64,000 nucleotides of DNA from Lactifluus volemus (GCA_022376515.1 WTXI01000006.1:1054001-1118000), one strand, 5' to 3'; shown: positions 23,213 to 37,551, numbered from the stretch's first letter. Notes: generated from the sequence alone by a model not told the origin. Made by a program: numbers and translations.

Positions 23213-25880
23213 TCAAAACTTGTGCGGAAACCAATGGCCCTTCAGCTTCTTTGCAACGTCCTGCTCCACCTTTTGGACCGCGGTCAGATGGGAGGCCTCA
23301 CCCTGCGAAACACTTCTCCCGACAGCTTCTTCCCGCGGCCACGCTTCGTCATCCCAGAGGTGGATCTTTGTTGTCCTATTGACATCATCGAGGGTGCTCC
23401 TGTCGGCAGATACAATAGAAATTGAATCAAACTCGTCACAACATCCCCTCGTCTTCGTCCCAATGATCGTCTCATAACCGATGTCTTCATTTGTGACGGC
23501 TAGTGCCTCATTTTGCCATTCGTCCGAAGTGCTCGGCTCGGTGTACGCCATATCATTTGCAAACTCGGGTAAGAGGGGGATGATTCCTAGCGGGTACCCG
23601 TGGCACCCGGCCATATCTTCAATATCGCTTTCCAGCCTTTCCATGCCATCTTCCCCGCGGAGGCTGAGGGTGCCATATTGTCTGATGCTATGAGTAGCGA
23701 AGTCGTCCAGAGCAGGGCTGGCGTCCCGGGTTCGTCGCCGTCATCACGGAATAGGGGTCTCGAAATTTCGAGGTGGTTGTCTATGCGGTCCAAGCCGTAT
23801 TGATCGAATCTCATATTCTCCGTGGCGAGGCTGAATGTTCCTCGCTGTCTTGACCTAATTTGCGAATGGTTGTAGGTGACTTCAGGGACTCCGAGAAGAG
23901 CCCGCTCGATCGAGTCGATCGAAGAAGTTTGAAGCAAGGAAACGCCGTCGTCGGGGAAGAAGACAGTCTCTTTAGCAGACGGTGTATGTGCTGGTGTAGA
24001 GCCTGTGGCAGTTCTAGGTAGCGGGTCTCCACCGCAGTCATTAATATTGGCTCCTCCGTGCACAAGAGGCTCGTCAATGATGGCGTCAGCGCTGTGGTCG
24101 GAACATACACTGTCAACACGCGCTGCTTGATCGAGAGACTGGTCGGCTAGTGGGAACGTGGATAGGGCAAAACCAGCCTCGTCACTGTGCGGTAATGCGA
24201 AGAACCTGGAATAATAAACAGTCTGTTCCTGGGGAAGCACTGGCAGAGTGCCTTGCGCAAGCTGGGAGGCGGACTCCCAAGGGCCAATTGAGGCTGGTCC
24301 CTCAATTTCGGGTAATGCTTTCGACGCGACCTCTTTGGCGATGGTTGTAATAGGCAAGGAAGAAGCGGTTTGGGGGTTCTCGTGGTTCTTCGGGGCAGTG
24401 ACGCCTCCCCATCGAGCGAATGATCCTTCAGGATCCTACTCCAAGCAGCGGTGCGGACATCGAGAAATGTGTTTTTGCTTTGCTCTTTGCGGAGGGGACT
24501 GTGACATCAGAGCTTGTGCTAGGCAAGCTACAGCCATCCTGTTCAATACCCAGGGTGCTGATCGTGCTGGTGATCTTGATTGCGTTGGCTTGGGTGGAGG
24601 GGCCTGGGCGACGGAACATCTACTACCTGTATCAACCGCCTCACTGTCACGTCGCGTTCCGGCAGGCTGGCACTTGGATCCTCTTATTTTTATCGGGGTC
24701 TGTCGTACCTGAACGGCAGGTAATCTTTTGGCTTTAACTGATGTTGAGGATTCATGGTCTGTGCTGCTGCTTAATGATGCCTCGGAGTATTCGACCTCGA
24801 GACAATGCTCCTCTGTTGATTTTGCAGGTCTTGAATTGAGGAGACGATTCTCCGAAAAGACACGAGGAGGATCTAATCAACAGAGCCTATGAGTGGGAGC
24901 TTTGGGAGTCTAAAAAGATCTGTTTCATATACCTCTATGTTTCTTACGTTTTGATTCGTCCACTTTTATTTTCGCGGAGGCTCTGCCCTTATTAAATACG
25001 CCGAAATTCGGCGGTGGCTCCATCTACCACGCGACATCAGTGGATAAGTTGACATTCTAACTCCGGAGTAACTTTACGCACGGTAAGCCTACTCTTTCCA
25101 ACACTGGTGGATGAAAATCCATGCATCAACGCCAAGCCAGCAGGAATCTTCTGCTTCTTCTTTTCTACAGGGCCGTTTTCATTCTCCTTTTCGTCTCTTG
25201 TGTTGGCTTTGGCTTTTCGTGGGTTCATAATGTTCCGCCTAGCACGCTTGCGTTCCCGTCGCTCCGTAAGCCCTGTCAAGCCTATAAATCTTGGTGTACT
25301 TGGAAGAGGAGAGAGAGAACATACTCGCCAGATGCTCTTCATCTGTATCGCTTCGTGCACGGCGCTCCTTGCGAGCAGCTTTCGGCGTTTGCGATTTGTT
25401 CGTGGTAGATTTATTTTTCAGCCCTCTCTGTCGCTCGTGAGAGACTGCTGCTTCCACGACACCTGATGTCTCCTTTTCCTTCTTTTTGGTCACCCTTGGC
25501 GAGTTGTTGCCTGGCTTGTGGACAGGCGATTTTTTACTCGAGGTGGAGGCAAGGTGGCGGCTCGGGGTCTGGCTCTGCTTGCGTCTGGACTGCCCGGGCC
25601 CGGGGCTTGAGTACCGGTGTCTCGAAGCCTGCCGATGGACAGTGCTTGTGTAGGTTCATTTTCTCCTTTTCGGGCGTGCTGATATCCCAGGAAGCACGCA
25701 CGGCACGGCCCTCGTTTGCTTGGGCCTTTGCGTGCCTCGCTTGGGACGCCACGAAGTCTTGTACGCGGCTTTTTTCATGGGAGGTGGCCAGCAATTCGAG
25801 GTTGGACGCGCTGAGAGTATGGGCACGGGTGGGTGTGAAGGGCGTGGGAGTTGAGAAGAAAGAGTTGTTGGCGGTTGCAT
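23213..25880 (-). CDS. Long disordered, probably nuclear protein of unknown function
   Basis: One gene reconstructed from several frames. The likely start is ATG 25880 (MQPPTTLSSQLPRPSHPPVP), then LLATSHEKSRVQDFVASQARH, a Lys/Arg-rich region (KERRARSDTDEEH, TERRERKRARRN), a conserved-looking core LALMHGFSSTSVGKSRLT joined by an intron to PPPNFGVFNKGRASAKIKV, and DESKRKKHR. After another intron (about 24941-24874) comes a long Ser/Thr/Pro/acid-rich tail ending VEQDVAKKLKGHWFPHKF. The frame is broken at least five times (near 25828, 25545, 24565, 24430 and 23655); most breaks sit in short runs. Basic clusters suggest nuclear location. I do not recognise the family, and exact exon limits are uncertain. 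Confidence 0.55.
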
Positions 25881-26025
25881 GGGGTACTCAGAAGGTGACC
25901 TGCTCGTACCAGACACAACATATACAACAACCACTATGAAACAGGAAACCTATTTGCCTCGTTCTGATTCGGTGACGTATTGCGGTATTTCTATTTGAGA
26001 AGGCTAATTCCCTTACATGGCACTA

Positions 26026-27624
<1,599 letters not shown>

Positions 27625-27877
27625 CTTGATAGGGGTCCTGGTCTTTTTATGCTTACAGTATGTTTAGCGCGGACAGATGAATGATATGCGACCACTCCGG
27701 AAATAAACCAATCCGCGTTAGAGGCGAGTCGGACTCGATATCGTACCACGGACAGAATATTAATACCGAACTGACAAACGCTGCCGAATAATGTGGAACG
27801 AGGTGACCTCTTTCTTAATAATACCTCCTGCTATGTCTAACATCCGACAAATATCATGCGCTATTCCAATCAAGAGC

Positions 27878-28647
27878 TCAGAGCTCTACGATGCTTCCCA
27901 GCATCATGAACCACGTCTCTAGCCAGTCTAGCGACTTGTTGTTGTCGACCTCTGGTATTCTCTCAGTGTTCTTTTCTCGGATCAACTCGCTTATTGCATT
28001 GGCCGTTCCGCACGGATGGATAAACCATGACGGCGTCCCCAATGTGGGGTGATCTCCTTGCGACAGCAACGGAAACAACGCGTCCGGTTGAACCAATGCA
28101 AATGATGTCACCTGAGTTTCGGGCAACGATTGGTGGCGTAAGAGATGAGTATTCATAATCTCTTCGAGCGAGAGAGGGGAACCGCCTGCATTAGCTCCGT
28201 TCAACAGAGAGCTTTATCATCACTTTAGGAATACGCACGGGAATCATGCACTGTGAAATAGAACACGGGGACCTGAAACGTAGGAGAGAAGGCAATGCTC
28301 TGGCCGCAAGTAAGAAAACCCGGCGAAGCATCACGCGCAACGGCTGGGTCTACAACATCCCCTGATTCGAGACCATCTTCTTCAACAAGATCATTGTCTC
28401 TGCTTGGTGTCCGGTATTGCAACAAGGCGGTGCGAAACATGTAACCAAGGCTAGGGACTGTCTGAGTCCGAGATTAGAACAGGTTGATATATTGAGAGAA
28501 TGTGCACACTGGGTGCTCGGTCCACGACCATCCTTTCAATATAGTAGCGTTGAGAGGGAAATCCGTTGAATGATGGGTATGCTTATCGATAAGTGCCTTT
28601 GAAGCTTGTTCGAATTGCGAACGAGTCAAAGTTGAAAGAGAGGCCAT
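27878..28647 (-). CDS. ATG10: ATG10, E2-like enzyme of autophagy
   Basis: ATG10 transfers ATG12 from ATG7 to ATG5 in autophagosome formation. Exons are 28647-28510, 28461-28239 and 28185-27878, giving 222 residues in frame. The start MASLSTLTRSQFEQA, the W-x-W near GWSWTEHP, the core PVFYFTVHDS, and HPTLGTPSWFIHPCGTA with the catalytic Cys in HPC match the ATG10/ATG3 fold. Introns are 48 and 53 nt. It shares a 157 bp divergent promoter with ribosomal protein eS1, an odd pairing in terms of expression level. Confidence 0.9.
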
Positions 28648-28804
28648 GATGCGTGGGATTAAGCTGTGTAGTTCTATGAAATAAGGTTCGAAGCCACAGA
28701 AAGTTAGAGACCAACCAAAACACGCGCACACGAGTTTGAAGCTCGAATATCTCAAAACAAGGCCTTCCTCTAACCGATCTCCTTCGACCTCCTTTCCAGA
28801 GATC

Positions 28805-29787
28805 ATGGCCGTAGGAAAGGTACGTCTCTCAGTAATGCGCTACTAGGCCTTGAAATCAATGTTCTGTCATGGTAGAACAAGCGATTGTCCAAGGGCAAGA
28901 AGGGTGTCAAGAAAAAGGTCGTCGACCCTTTCTCTCGCAAGGGTATGCATCTATTGCAGTCTATCGTTCGTTCTCCTCCTAATGGGTCTGCAGATTGGTA
29001 TGACATTAAAGCTCCGTCAATCTTTGAGGTTAAGAACGTTGGCAAGACACTAGTGAATCGGTCTCAAGGCTTAAGTATGTTAGGCTACCCTCATTTGCAA
29101 CTGCGCTCTCACACTCATCCACTCAGAAAACGCAAACGACTCCCTCAAGGGTCGTATCATTGAGGTCTCGCTCGGAGACCTCAGCAAAGAGGAGGAGCAG
29201 TCTTTCCGCAAAATCAAGCTTCGCATCGACGAGGTTCAGGGAAAGAACTGCCTCACCAACTTCCATGGCATGTCTTTTACTTCGGATAAACTCCGGTCTC
29301 TTGTGCGCAAATGGCAAACCCTCATCGAGGCGCATGTGGATGTCAAGACGACAGATGGTTACCTCCTCCGGCTCTTTGCTATTGGATTCACCAAGCGCCG
29401 CCAAACACAGGTGCGCAAGACGACCTATGCGCAAACGAGTCAAATTCGTGAGATCCGGAAGAAGATGTTCGAGATCATGACACGGGAGGCAACGAGCTGT
29501 GACTTGAAGGAGTTAGTGCAAAAGTTTGTACCCGAGGCAATCGGACGGGAGATCGAGAAAGCGGCGCGGAGCATCTACCCTCTGCAGAACGTTTATGTCC
29601 ACAAAGCGAAGATCCTCAAGGGACCGAAGTTCGACGTTTCAAAACTGCTCGAGCTTCATGGCGAATCAACAGACGTACGTTGCTGCGTGCAATTAATTTT
29701 TTTTTTGGAGGCTCATGTTCTTTGCAGGAGACAGGCACACGGGTGGTAAAGGACTTCAAGGAGCCAGAAGTCCTTGAAACTGTGTAA
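28805..29787 (+). CDS. RPS1: 40S ribosomal protein eS1 (S3ae)
   Basis: eS1 is a small-subunit protein at the mRNA exit side. The first exon encodes only MAVGK before a 54 nt intron, the usual very short first exon of fungal ribosomal genes. It continues [94 protein letters not shown] and [15 protein letters not shown], ending EPEVLETV. Five exons, frame intact, about 255 residues as in other fungi. Confidence 0.96.
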
Positions 29788-30000
29788 TAGTTTAGAATAT
29801 CACACCTTTTACTCGCCTCTGTATTGCCATACTTTTCTCCTCTCATGCAACATGGGTATCAGCCATCTATGAGCAACATGGACCGTACTAGTACACACCA
29901 CTAGCTGGCCGAATCAGATTTTGAGTTGAAAGTTGAACGTTTTTGGATTTGCCAAGACTTGCCAGCTGGCAACACCTTTACCAGACCCAAGGAAAACTGA

Positions 30001-30893
30001 ATGGCTGACATTGCGTACATCAAATCTTTTCTCAATATCCACTTGGATTTCCCCAGGAAGGTGCGCAGACGACGGTTTCCCTCTACTCTCTTTTGTTAAG
30101 GACAAGTTTGTCAGGGCGTCGCCTTTTGTGACATATTCCCCTTATTCCGGAACCCGCTGGCCTTTGAGGCACTTATCACGCACCTTACACATCACCTCGT
30201 GTCCTACGTTATACCCACGTCCCCTAACGGGAAGATCGACGTCATCGTTGGTCTTGATGCTCGCGGTTTCCTCCTTGGACCCGTGATCGCGCTCAGGCTC
30301 GGAGCCGCCTTTGTGCCCGTTCGCAAACGCGGCAAGCTACCAGGCGAGTGCGTACAAGCGACATTCGAGAAGGAGTACGGAACGGTACGCCTTTTTTTTA
30401 TCTTTGCCGGGCTTTATTCTTTCTTTGTTTGACTCTCTTGACCCCTTCTTTTATGTTTTTGGCATTTTAACTTTTTTTAATCATCATCGACTAAAACTTA
30501 TGCTGTTGTATGTGTCTCTGGGCCTTCGATTCGGGATGGGATGGGATGGGATTATTTTTTTGGATATCGCGCACCCACGTCCATCCAAAAACACAGGATG
30601 AATTCGAGATGCAGGCGAATGCCATTCAGCCTGGACAGACAGTCGTGATCGTCGACGATATCATCGCTACGGGTGCGTGTTTACAATCGTCTATCTTTGC
30701 TGATTGCCACGAGATAATCAAGATGTGCTGATATGATCTTATGACAGGTGGATCAGCTTCCGCTGCGGGAGAACTCGTAGCGATGCAAGGTGGCGAAGTT
30801 GTTCAGTACCTCTTCATCGCTGAGGTCAGCTTCCTCAAAGGCTCGGCAAAACTCAAAGCGCCGGTGTATACCATGATCCCGCTGAACAGTTGA
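30001..30893 (+). CDS. APT1: Adenine phosphoribosyltransferase
   Basis: APRT salvages adenine with PRPP to AMP. Exons are 30001-30060, 30115-30384, 30597-30672 and 30748-30893, giving 183 residues, the usual size. Motifs are FPLFRNPLAFEAL, DVIVGLDARGFLLGPVIA, FVPVRKRGKLPG and the PRPP-binding loop TVVIVDDIIATGGSA split by an intron. The third intron is long (212 nt). The C-terminus as read ends VYTMIPLNS; one extra C in the CCC at 30878-30880 would instead extend it by about 10 residues to a stop at 30922. It is convergent with the GH47 gene, 57 bp between stops. Confidence 0.93.
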
Positions 30894-30950
30894 ACGCACT
30901 CAGAACGGAGAAATTCGACTTTTGAAGGGCATCCGCTTAGACGATTTAGA

Positions 30951-33900
30951 TCAATAGCCTTGTATTAAAAAGCGCGTGCCCATTAATGTATAACACTGAA
31001 TTTCCAGTGAATCTATTCTGCTCCCCAACCGGCTCCTGCTTCGGCATGCAGTGTCGCGCTGCAGGTTTTCGAGGATGAGGACGACCCGTCCGACTTTGTG
31101 GTCCTCCGCCATGTCTAACATTGTTGTGACTTGGCGCCCGTCCGATTCACGAAGCACGACGATAGCTACATCATCCAAAGAGCCACCAACGTCATTAAGG
31201 TCTTCTGCGGTTGCGGAGGGATTGATGGGCGTCTCAGTGTCGCTGATGACCACCACGCCCGACGCACCCACTTCATGGGCTCGCATTAGCTTTTCGAGAA
31301 ACGTGCATTCGCCACGGCGCACGAGGATCGCCTCATTTGCGAATGTCTGTGTGTATGCCTGGCACCCTGTGGGGTTCGCCACGTCTCGGACTAATCCGAC
31401 GCCTTCTCCCTGTCCGAAACGTAGCGGTTTTTTCCCTTTGGCCGGAACGGGGAGAGATGGGTCGCCGGCGAACAGCCCCGGAAAGGCTGTGAAAACGGCG
31501 TCTGACACCAAGCCCCCAGCAATTGACGGGATATATGAGCTTGCGTCGACAAAGTCTATGAAGATTCGGAGCTGCACATCCTTGCGTCGTTCCCTCTGCG
31601 TCTCCTGGATACCGCTGAGTACCGTGACTAACGAGCTGTCATTAATGTAGATGGTTTGGCCTGTGTGTACTGTGTGCGGTCCCACTATGTGAAGCCATTA
31701 GTTTCTCTACCCAGTGTAGTGAGAATGAGACAGGACCAACATTTGGCAATATCATAACCCTTGCCGTCTAGTCGGCTCACAATACGGGTCCGGATGCCGG
31801 CAATGCTTTTGACCATGAAACCGTCAGGAACAGGATAAATCTTCTCGAGACTGGGGCTGCTGTCTTCTGCTACTGGTTTTCCATCCACGGAGAGGATGAA
31901 CTCCTGCATCTAGAAGGAATGGGGTCAGATTCTCAGATTCTGACACGAAAACGCGCAAGACTCACAAAGTACTCGACGACTGGGACTGCACACCAACCGT
32001 TTGGATGCCACCACATGTCATCTCCATCAGAGAGTGCTGTGCTGACAAGGAACCGAGCGTAGTCAAAGTCTGTACGAGAGCGAATACCGACATGTAATCC
32101 TGGCAAATCATTTGCACCGATAAAGTAAGGTGGCTCATAGGCCGGGCATTGCGGGCTCTCTGCCCGACGGAGCTGCCGGATCGTGGCTGATGAGGGTTTC
32201 AAATACTTCCGCTCCAGTAACAGTATGTGACCCTCAGTCGTAAAAACGTAATTCGAATCGTCACGGTGCAGAGGATTATCTTCATCAAACAATAAATAAA
32301 GATACTGGGGACTTTAGAATGAGGGTCTATTGATGGATATGCAGGGGACTGAATACCTTCAGAGTCTCCGAAAGGACAAACGATTCCATTCGATCTTCGA
32401 GGGCATTGTTTCTTAGATCCCGAATACTAGCTATACCACATTCGACTTTTGCTCGGTCCAGCAAATCAGAGAACACCGTTTTTCCAATGTCGAGATACAT
32501 GGGATCACGAGTCGCCTGTGAATGACTTAATTATGCATCAAGGCAAACTGCGAGAACCTACACGGTACAGATACCAGGTCGACTCGATGAACTCTAGTCA
32601 CCATCAATTTCTTGAAAATCTCCATAGCATATCACCGCAAGCTTACCTGGACGTAATGGGTACTGTAGGGACGTAGCTTGCTTATAGCTCATGTCCCAGA
32701 CTTCCGGTATACCACCATGTCGTCTCCATAACTGCCAGTCTAAAAGTAATCAGTACTTGCACAGAAAACTTGAGGCGTCACTCACAAAGCATGTGAGATT
32801 TAATTGCATTCTCAACATCACCAGCAAGGACCTGAAGTCCAGGCCAGAAGGCCGACAATGAATCAAGGGTATTGTATGCAATGTCACCAGTGGCCATGTG
32901 CACCTGTCGGTACTGAAAAAAATCAGATCGATATCCCAAAATGAAAAGGACGGTATTACCCAAAGGCCATCTAACGATCTGGAGTAACGCATGACAGCGG
33001 CGTATGATTCATTCCATACATCAAGAAATTCATGATCGCCTAACAAGCTATGGGTTCAGCAACCATCAAAGCACAGGATCTCTCGTACAGACCACTCATG
33101 ATGTACCACTTGAGGGCGTATTCAAGAAATGAGTCGATACCGGCACCGACTGAGCTAATCTGTGGATACATCCAGTCCTAGGCCCCAAAGTCAGGTAGGG
33201 CACTTCGGAGAGAGATGCGACTAACCCCAGTCCATGCGTTGACTCTATTTCCTACCAGCTCAATATCTGATCGGCGATTCCAGAGTGCAAAGAATGCCTT
33301 GTGAGCAGCTTTCTCAAATCTAGGGTCCCCAGTAAGCCGACTTAAAGTGGCAAACTCGAGGATGAGGGACCCTGCACCAGCAGTACCTAAAAGGAACACC
33401 CCGCTCTAGTTGTGAGAAGGGTCAAGGTTTATATTGCCTGACTCACAGGTTTCGACACTTTCACCAGAAGGAATCCCATGACGAAGATTTATCTGTAGTC
33501 ACGCGTACACAAATACAGACCGAAGAATCCACTGTAACTCACTCTTGCGTAGGGTAAGCCCGTAGGTGTAGAAAACGCAGGTAGAAATCTTTGGCCCAGG
33601 TCATGAGCCATGGTAAGAAGCTCTCCACGATACCATGGCAGATGAAATGGTTGGTCTGGTCGGCTTGCGAAGAGGTGAGCAGAAAGCAACCCGCCGAGAA
33701 TACGTATATTGGTCTCAAAAATTTGAGGTTTGGTGTCGACATCGAAGGATACCCAGTTAATAACCTTTCGGACCGCATCCTCGAACCCAGCCCGATCGTT
33801 TAGCACGACCAGGGTGTCAAGCGAGTCTATTAAGGTGAGAGAGAAGTTGCCAGCAACATCATTGGATGCAATATTTTCACTTGAAAGCAACAAACCCACA

Positions 33901-34359
33901 AAAGTGAGGAAGTAAGTTGATGTCGGAGTTGGGGATGAAGCTCACGGGAAGTGCCAGTCAGGTCCGCGGCCCATACAGGATAAGGGCGCGAGCTAGTAAT
34001 GTTGCATTGAATTAGCATGCTGGCATGCTAGAGGGAAGAACAAACCTCATCTAATGGGAAGGCTTTTTATTCTTGTCAATACTGATGCTAGGAGAAAGCC
34101 GGCCAATGGACGTACCAAACTCCATATAACTAGTATATCCGTGATACCAGAGGTCGCGTACATCGTTCCTAGGAAGGAAAAACGTTCAACTAGTTGTAAG
34201 CTACGGCAGAGTGATAACGCACCGCATTTCTAGCTTCCGCTGAGGAGTCCATGTAGCGTGGACAGCACTGGGAGTGCTGGCCGAACCAAATCGGTATGTT
34301 TCAAAAGCGGCGAGAAGGACAGCCAGAAATATCTCTGGCCATCGTAACAGCCAATTCAT
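30951..34359 (-). CDS. MNL1: EDEM/MNL1-type GH47 alpha-mannosidase with PA domain
   Basis: EDEM-type mannosidases trim mannose from misfolded ER glycoproteins to mark them for ER-associated degradation. ATG 34359 opens a hydrophobic N-terminal segment ([15 protein letters not shown]) consistent with a signal peptide or anchor. The GH47 fold follows: [111 protein letters not shown] and VFTTEGH. The C-terminal third contains a protease-associated domain ([28 protein letters not shown]), as in EDEM3 and yeast Htm1 relatives. Many 50-60 nt introns; those I traced keep the frame. The last 30 residues are unlike the family, and an extra base near 31055 would give a shorter acidic end. Confidence 0.9.
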
Positions 34360-34562
34360 TCAGGGCGCCTACCTCCAGCGAGGAGGTGTGAGAGACGCTG
34401 CTCGAGACCCGTTCGTTTTGATGACGGAGCGGGGGGAGCACCGTGGCAGAAGCTGTCTAAGAACGTGGCAGACGCGTATCCTATCGCTTGACGCTCTACC
34501 CTCCCATCGTTCTGAATTAGAGCCGTATTCACGCTGCCCTCCCCGTGTCGAATTATATTGTC

Positions 34563-35858
34563 ATGTCAAAGGTCATCAATGTTTCTGATAACTTAGGGAA
34601 ACTTTTGCTCGAGGGATGGGTACGTGAATAGAGTCAGAACTGTTCCATTTGACGCGTTCTCTTACTGTAAACTCTTAAAGACACCTTCCGACCGGAGTTG
34701 TTTGGTTGAGGGCTGCTGTCGCATCCCATTATTGCGCTCTCCCGAGGGACACGATCCAGTAATCTGGTTTTGTCCTAGTTGTGAAGACGATGGGAATGGC
34801 AAGTCTTTTGTCTCGATCAAAGGTTTGCCTAACTTTCCGACTTCGTAACAGTTCGCGACCCTGGCCCTAGTCGGTCTGAGCCACAACAACAACCCTCTTC
34901 GCCCAGTCTTGCGTCTAGCACTCACTACTCCCCAGCCTCAACTCCGCCGACGGAGATATCTCATGAAGCACGCTCCCCCCTTTTGCCTTACCCGTGTTGA
35001 CAGAAGAGTCGATCAGGCGGCGGCAGCAATCTGACTTTGCTTCTGCAGAAATTGGGAAACGGCTCCTAAAAGGATGGGCTATGCTTGCCGATGAATGTCC
35101 CGGAAGCACCTGCTATGGTATCCCGTTGGTTCGACCTCCAACTTCAGGCCGTGATAAGGACCCCAAGAAGGTGCATTTCTACTCAGTGATTGCATAAAAA
35201 AACGATATCTAGAGCTACTGGCATACCTAACAGGAATGCGTTGTATGTGGCATGATCTACGTGACACAGAAAATGCCGCAAGGGTTGGATTCTTTACTAC
35301 CCGTTATGCCATCAGGGCCAATGCAGGAAGAGTTCAACGTGCACACTATGGGTTCAAATGCGACAGCCAAAGGCAAAGAGAAAGCCCTCGATGACCTTAG
35401 AGCAGCTGCGGTCTGTCCCGTTGAAATGTCGTGACCAACGATAAACTCACTACTAGCGATGGCATTCCAGGTGGTCCCATCTTTTTCACCTGCCATTAGA
35501 GCTTCATCAACCGGACTTTCTACCGCCCCGGGGTTTTCTGCGATCACCTCCATAGTCCAGGAGTCAAATCCGCCTCTTCCAACTTCGTTCAACCCTGAGG
35601 TACGTTCCTCACTATACGAAACAATGGCAGAAAATTCTTCATCCACATCTCTTTTAGCCCATTCCCACATCAGACAACATTCTTGCTAGCTCCGATAAGG
35701 CCCTTGGCGCTTCTCTGAGTGCCTTGTCCCAGAGACTGTTGCTCCTCTCCGGACAACCATTTCTCGACCCCATAGCCATTTCTCAAACAGCTGATGCCAT
35801 TTCCAGCACGGGAAAAGCGCTGGCAGTGATAAATGCGTTACGGCGCAATCAGGAGTAG
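34563..35858 (+). CDS. ZNRD2/SSSCA1-type zinc-ribbon protein with two zinc domains
   Basis: ZNRD2 (autoantigen p27) proteins are small zinc-ribbon proteins of poorly known role. Here two copies are present: LLLEGWTPSDRSC...CCRIPLLRSP...WFCPSC, and IGKRLLKGWAMLADECP...CYGIPLVRPP...ECVVCGMIY. A Ser/Pro linker separates them. A Leu-rich C-terminal helix (ASLSALSQRLLLLSGQ, IAISQTADAISSTGKALAVI) ends the protein. The intron 34799-34851 has a GC-AG border (G|GCAAGT). One C appears missing in the C6 run near 34974-34979, needed to join the linker to VLTEESIRRRQ. Later introns lie at 35171-35233, about 35411-35470 and 35600-35658. Head-to-head with the mannosidase gene. Confidence 0.8.
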
Positions 35859-36227
35859 TAGGTAAACGAGCAACGTGCTGGCGGAGATATTGTGAAGAGC
35901 TGAGGATAGGTCAAATGATAGTGTCCGACCCATAGAATGGTATTCCCTAGTGCGTTGTATCGTCTCATTACCTTGATGAGAAAATGTCACCAGATTTAAG
36001 CTTATCATTGTGAGATCCAAGGGCATGCGACTGCCGCATGTATTTCCGCTTGCGTATTCTCGGTGTCGAGCCAGGGTAAGGGGCGCTCCGTGTCACGACA
36101 GGCGATCGCATCCCCTAACATGCATGGCTGGTTCATGGTCTGGGCCGAGCGTATCGTCGACATTGCGGTGCTATATGAATCAGACGGTTGGCGAGGGTTT
36201 CCTTTCCTTACCTCAACTTTCACCATG
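35859..36227. other. Intergenic region with no recognised gene
   Basis: About 370 bp between two plus-strand genes. No coding signal is seen; the promoter of the next gene is presumably here. Confidence 0.4.
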
Positions 36228-37551
36228 CCTTTCCTCAATATGTTTAGGTCAAAGCGATCGCGCTCAAGGTCGTCTCCATCCCACCCAGACAGGTCCTCGG
36301 ATGTGGATGGCTCAGAGTTCTACGACCAAGAGCCAATGTACACAGGCCACGGGCCTCTTCTGGTCTCAGTCGTTCCACGGCGTTCGTGGCACCCAGCTGC
36401 ACGATGGTAGTCGGGAGCAACGCTATCCATCCCACGGGCCGTCATTTCACAACTCGGGATACCCCCACGCCCCATCGGATGACGAGGTACGAAACACCCT
36501 CTCCCGTAATTCCTTGCTCTTGACACCAACTCGTAACACACGCATGGTGACCAAAAGTCTTGGCACCAAGTGGACCACCCGCGTTCCCGCCAAGGGCCAT
36601 ATGGCCGTGACACAGAGTCCTATACCGAAGATGGCGATCGACACAGCGATGTGTCCGGAGCAGGCGTGCCGGTCCACTTCATCTCAGAGTCTTCCAGAGT
36701 AGACAGTCCGAGTCCTGTCCCCACGGTGCATAGGAAGGGTAGCCGCCTGCATGAGCGGTTCCCCGCGACGTCCTCCTCGATGCCAGTGCAGACCTCCCCC
36801 CCGCCTGCATCCGTGACCCGCCTAGACCTCCACGATGATGTTTCAGAGAACTATGAGGGTTTCGATCGCCTCCGGCGTGGCCCGTCGTCTCACTCCCACG
36901 CTTCGCACCACCATCCAGGAGGGCACCACCATTCTCAGCGACGGCCACACCAACACGCGTTCCGACAGGTGTGTCTAGATTGAGGGCGGACGTCCGCTCC
37001 TCAAACGGTTCACGATTGAAATGCTTTGACCTAATAGAATTCTGTACAGTTGAACCCTGCTCATGACCAGGGATCGTTTAACCAGAGCGCCGAGCGCACC
37101 TATTACATCATCCCACCTGGAATGAGCGTCATCTTTCGCGACGAGCACGGCAACGAACTGAAGCGGTAAGCAATATTTCCCCCGTTGGTCCTGGACTAAC
37201 TACCAAGCACTGACTTCTCGAAATTGTTTTGGCGGGGTATACAGTGTCGGCGACTTCAGCGGGACTGATGATCCTGAAATGTACGACGAGACGCCCATCG
37301 AACTGACTGATCGACATGGACGTACTGTATACAGGCGAGTTTGATGCCATTCGCTCTGTGCGCCGCGCCGCGCCATCGCTACATACTGACATGGATCGAA
37401 TGAATCGTCTAGGACTGGCGGGAATTACATGGATGATGCAGGTGTGAGCGATGGCACCAACGGTCCAAAGGTGGTTCATTTGGGACAGTATATATCAAAT
37501 TCCAGTGGGAATGGGTCCGTCGTTTTGATATCGGATCCCTTCCGTCAGTAA
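36228..37551 (+). CDS. Fungal protein of unknown function with YYIIPPG core
   Basis: The likely start is ATG 36228 (MPFLNMFRSKRSRSRSSP). A long disordered region rich in Ser, His, Arg and Pro follows, then the ordered part TYYIIPPGMSVIFRDEHGNE and LKRVGDFSG, then PIELTDRHGRTVYR and the end SVVLISDPFRQ. Introns are about 36972-37050, 37168-37244 and 37335-37412; the last has a GC donor (AG|GCGAGT). The join between the start exon and the His-rich exon (36400-36560) is unclear and may hide a missing base. I think the YYIIPPG...DEHGNE block recurs in Agaricomycete proteins, but I know no function. Confidence 0.6.

Noticed and set aside
31051..31650. 199-codon open frame on the plus strand
   Set aside because: Antisense to the PA-domain exon of the GH47 gene, with no family match.
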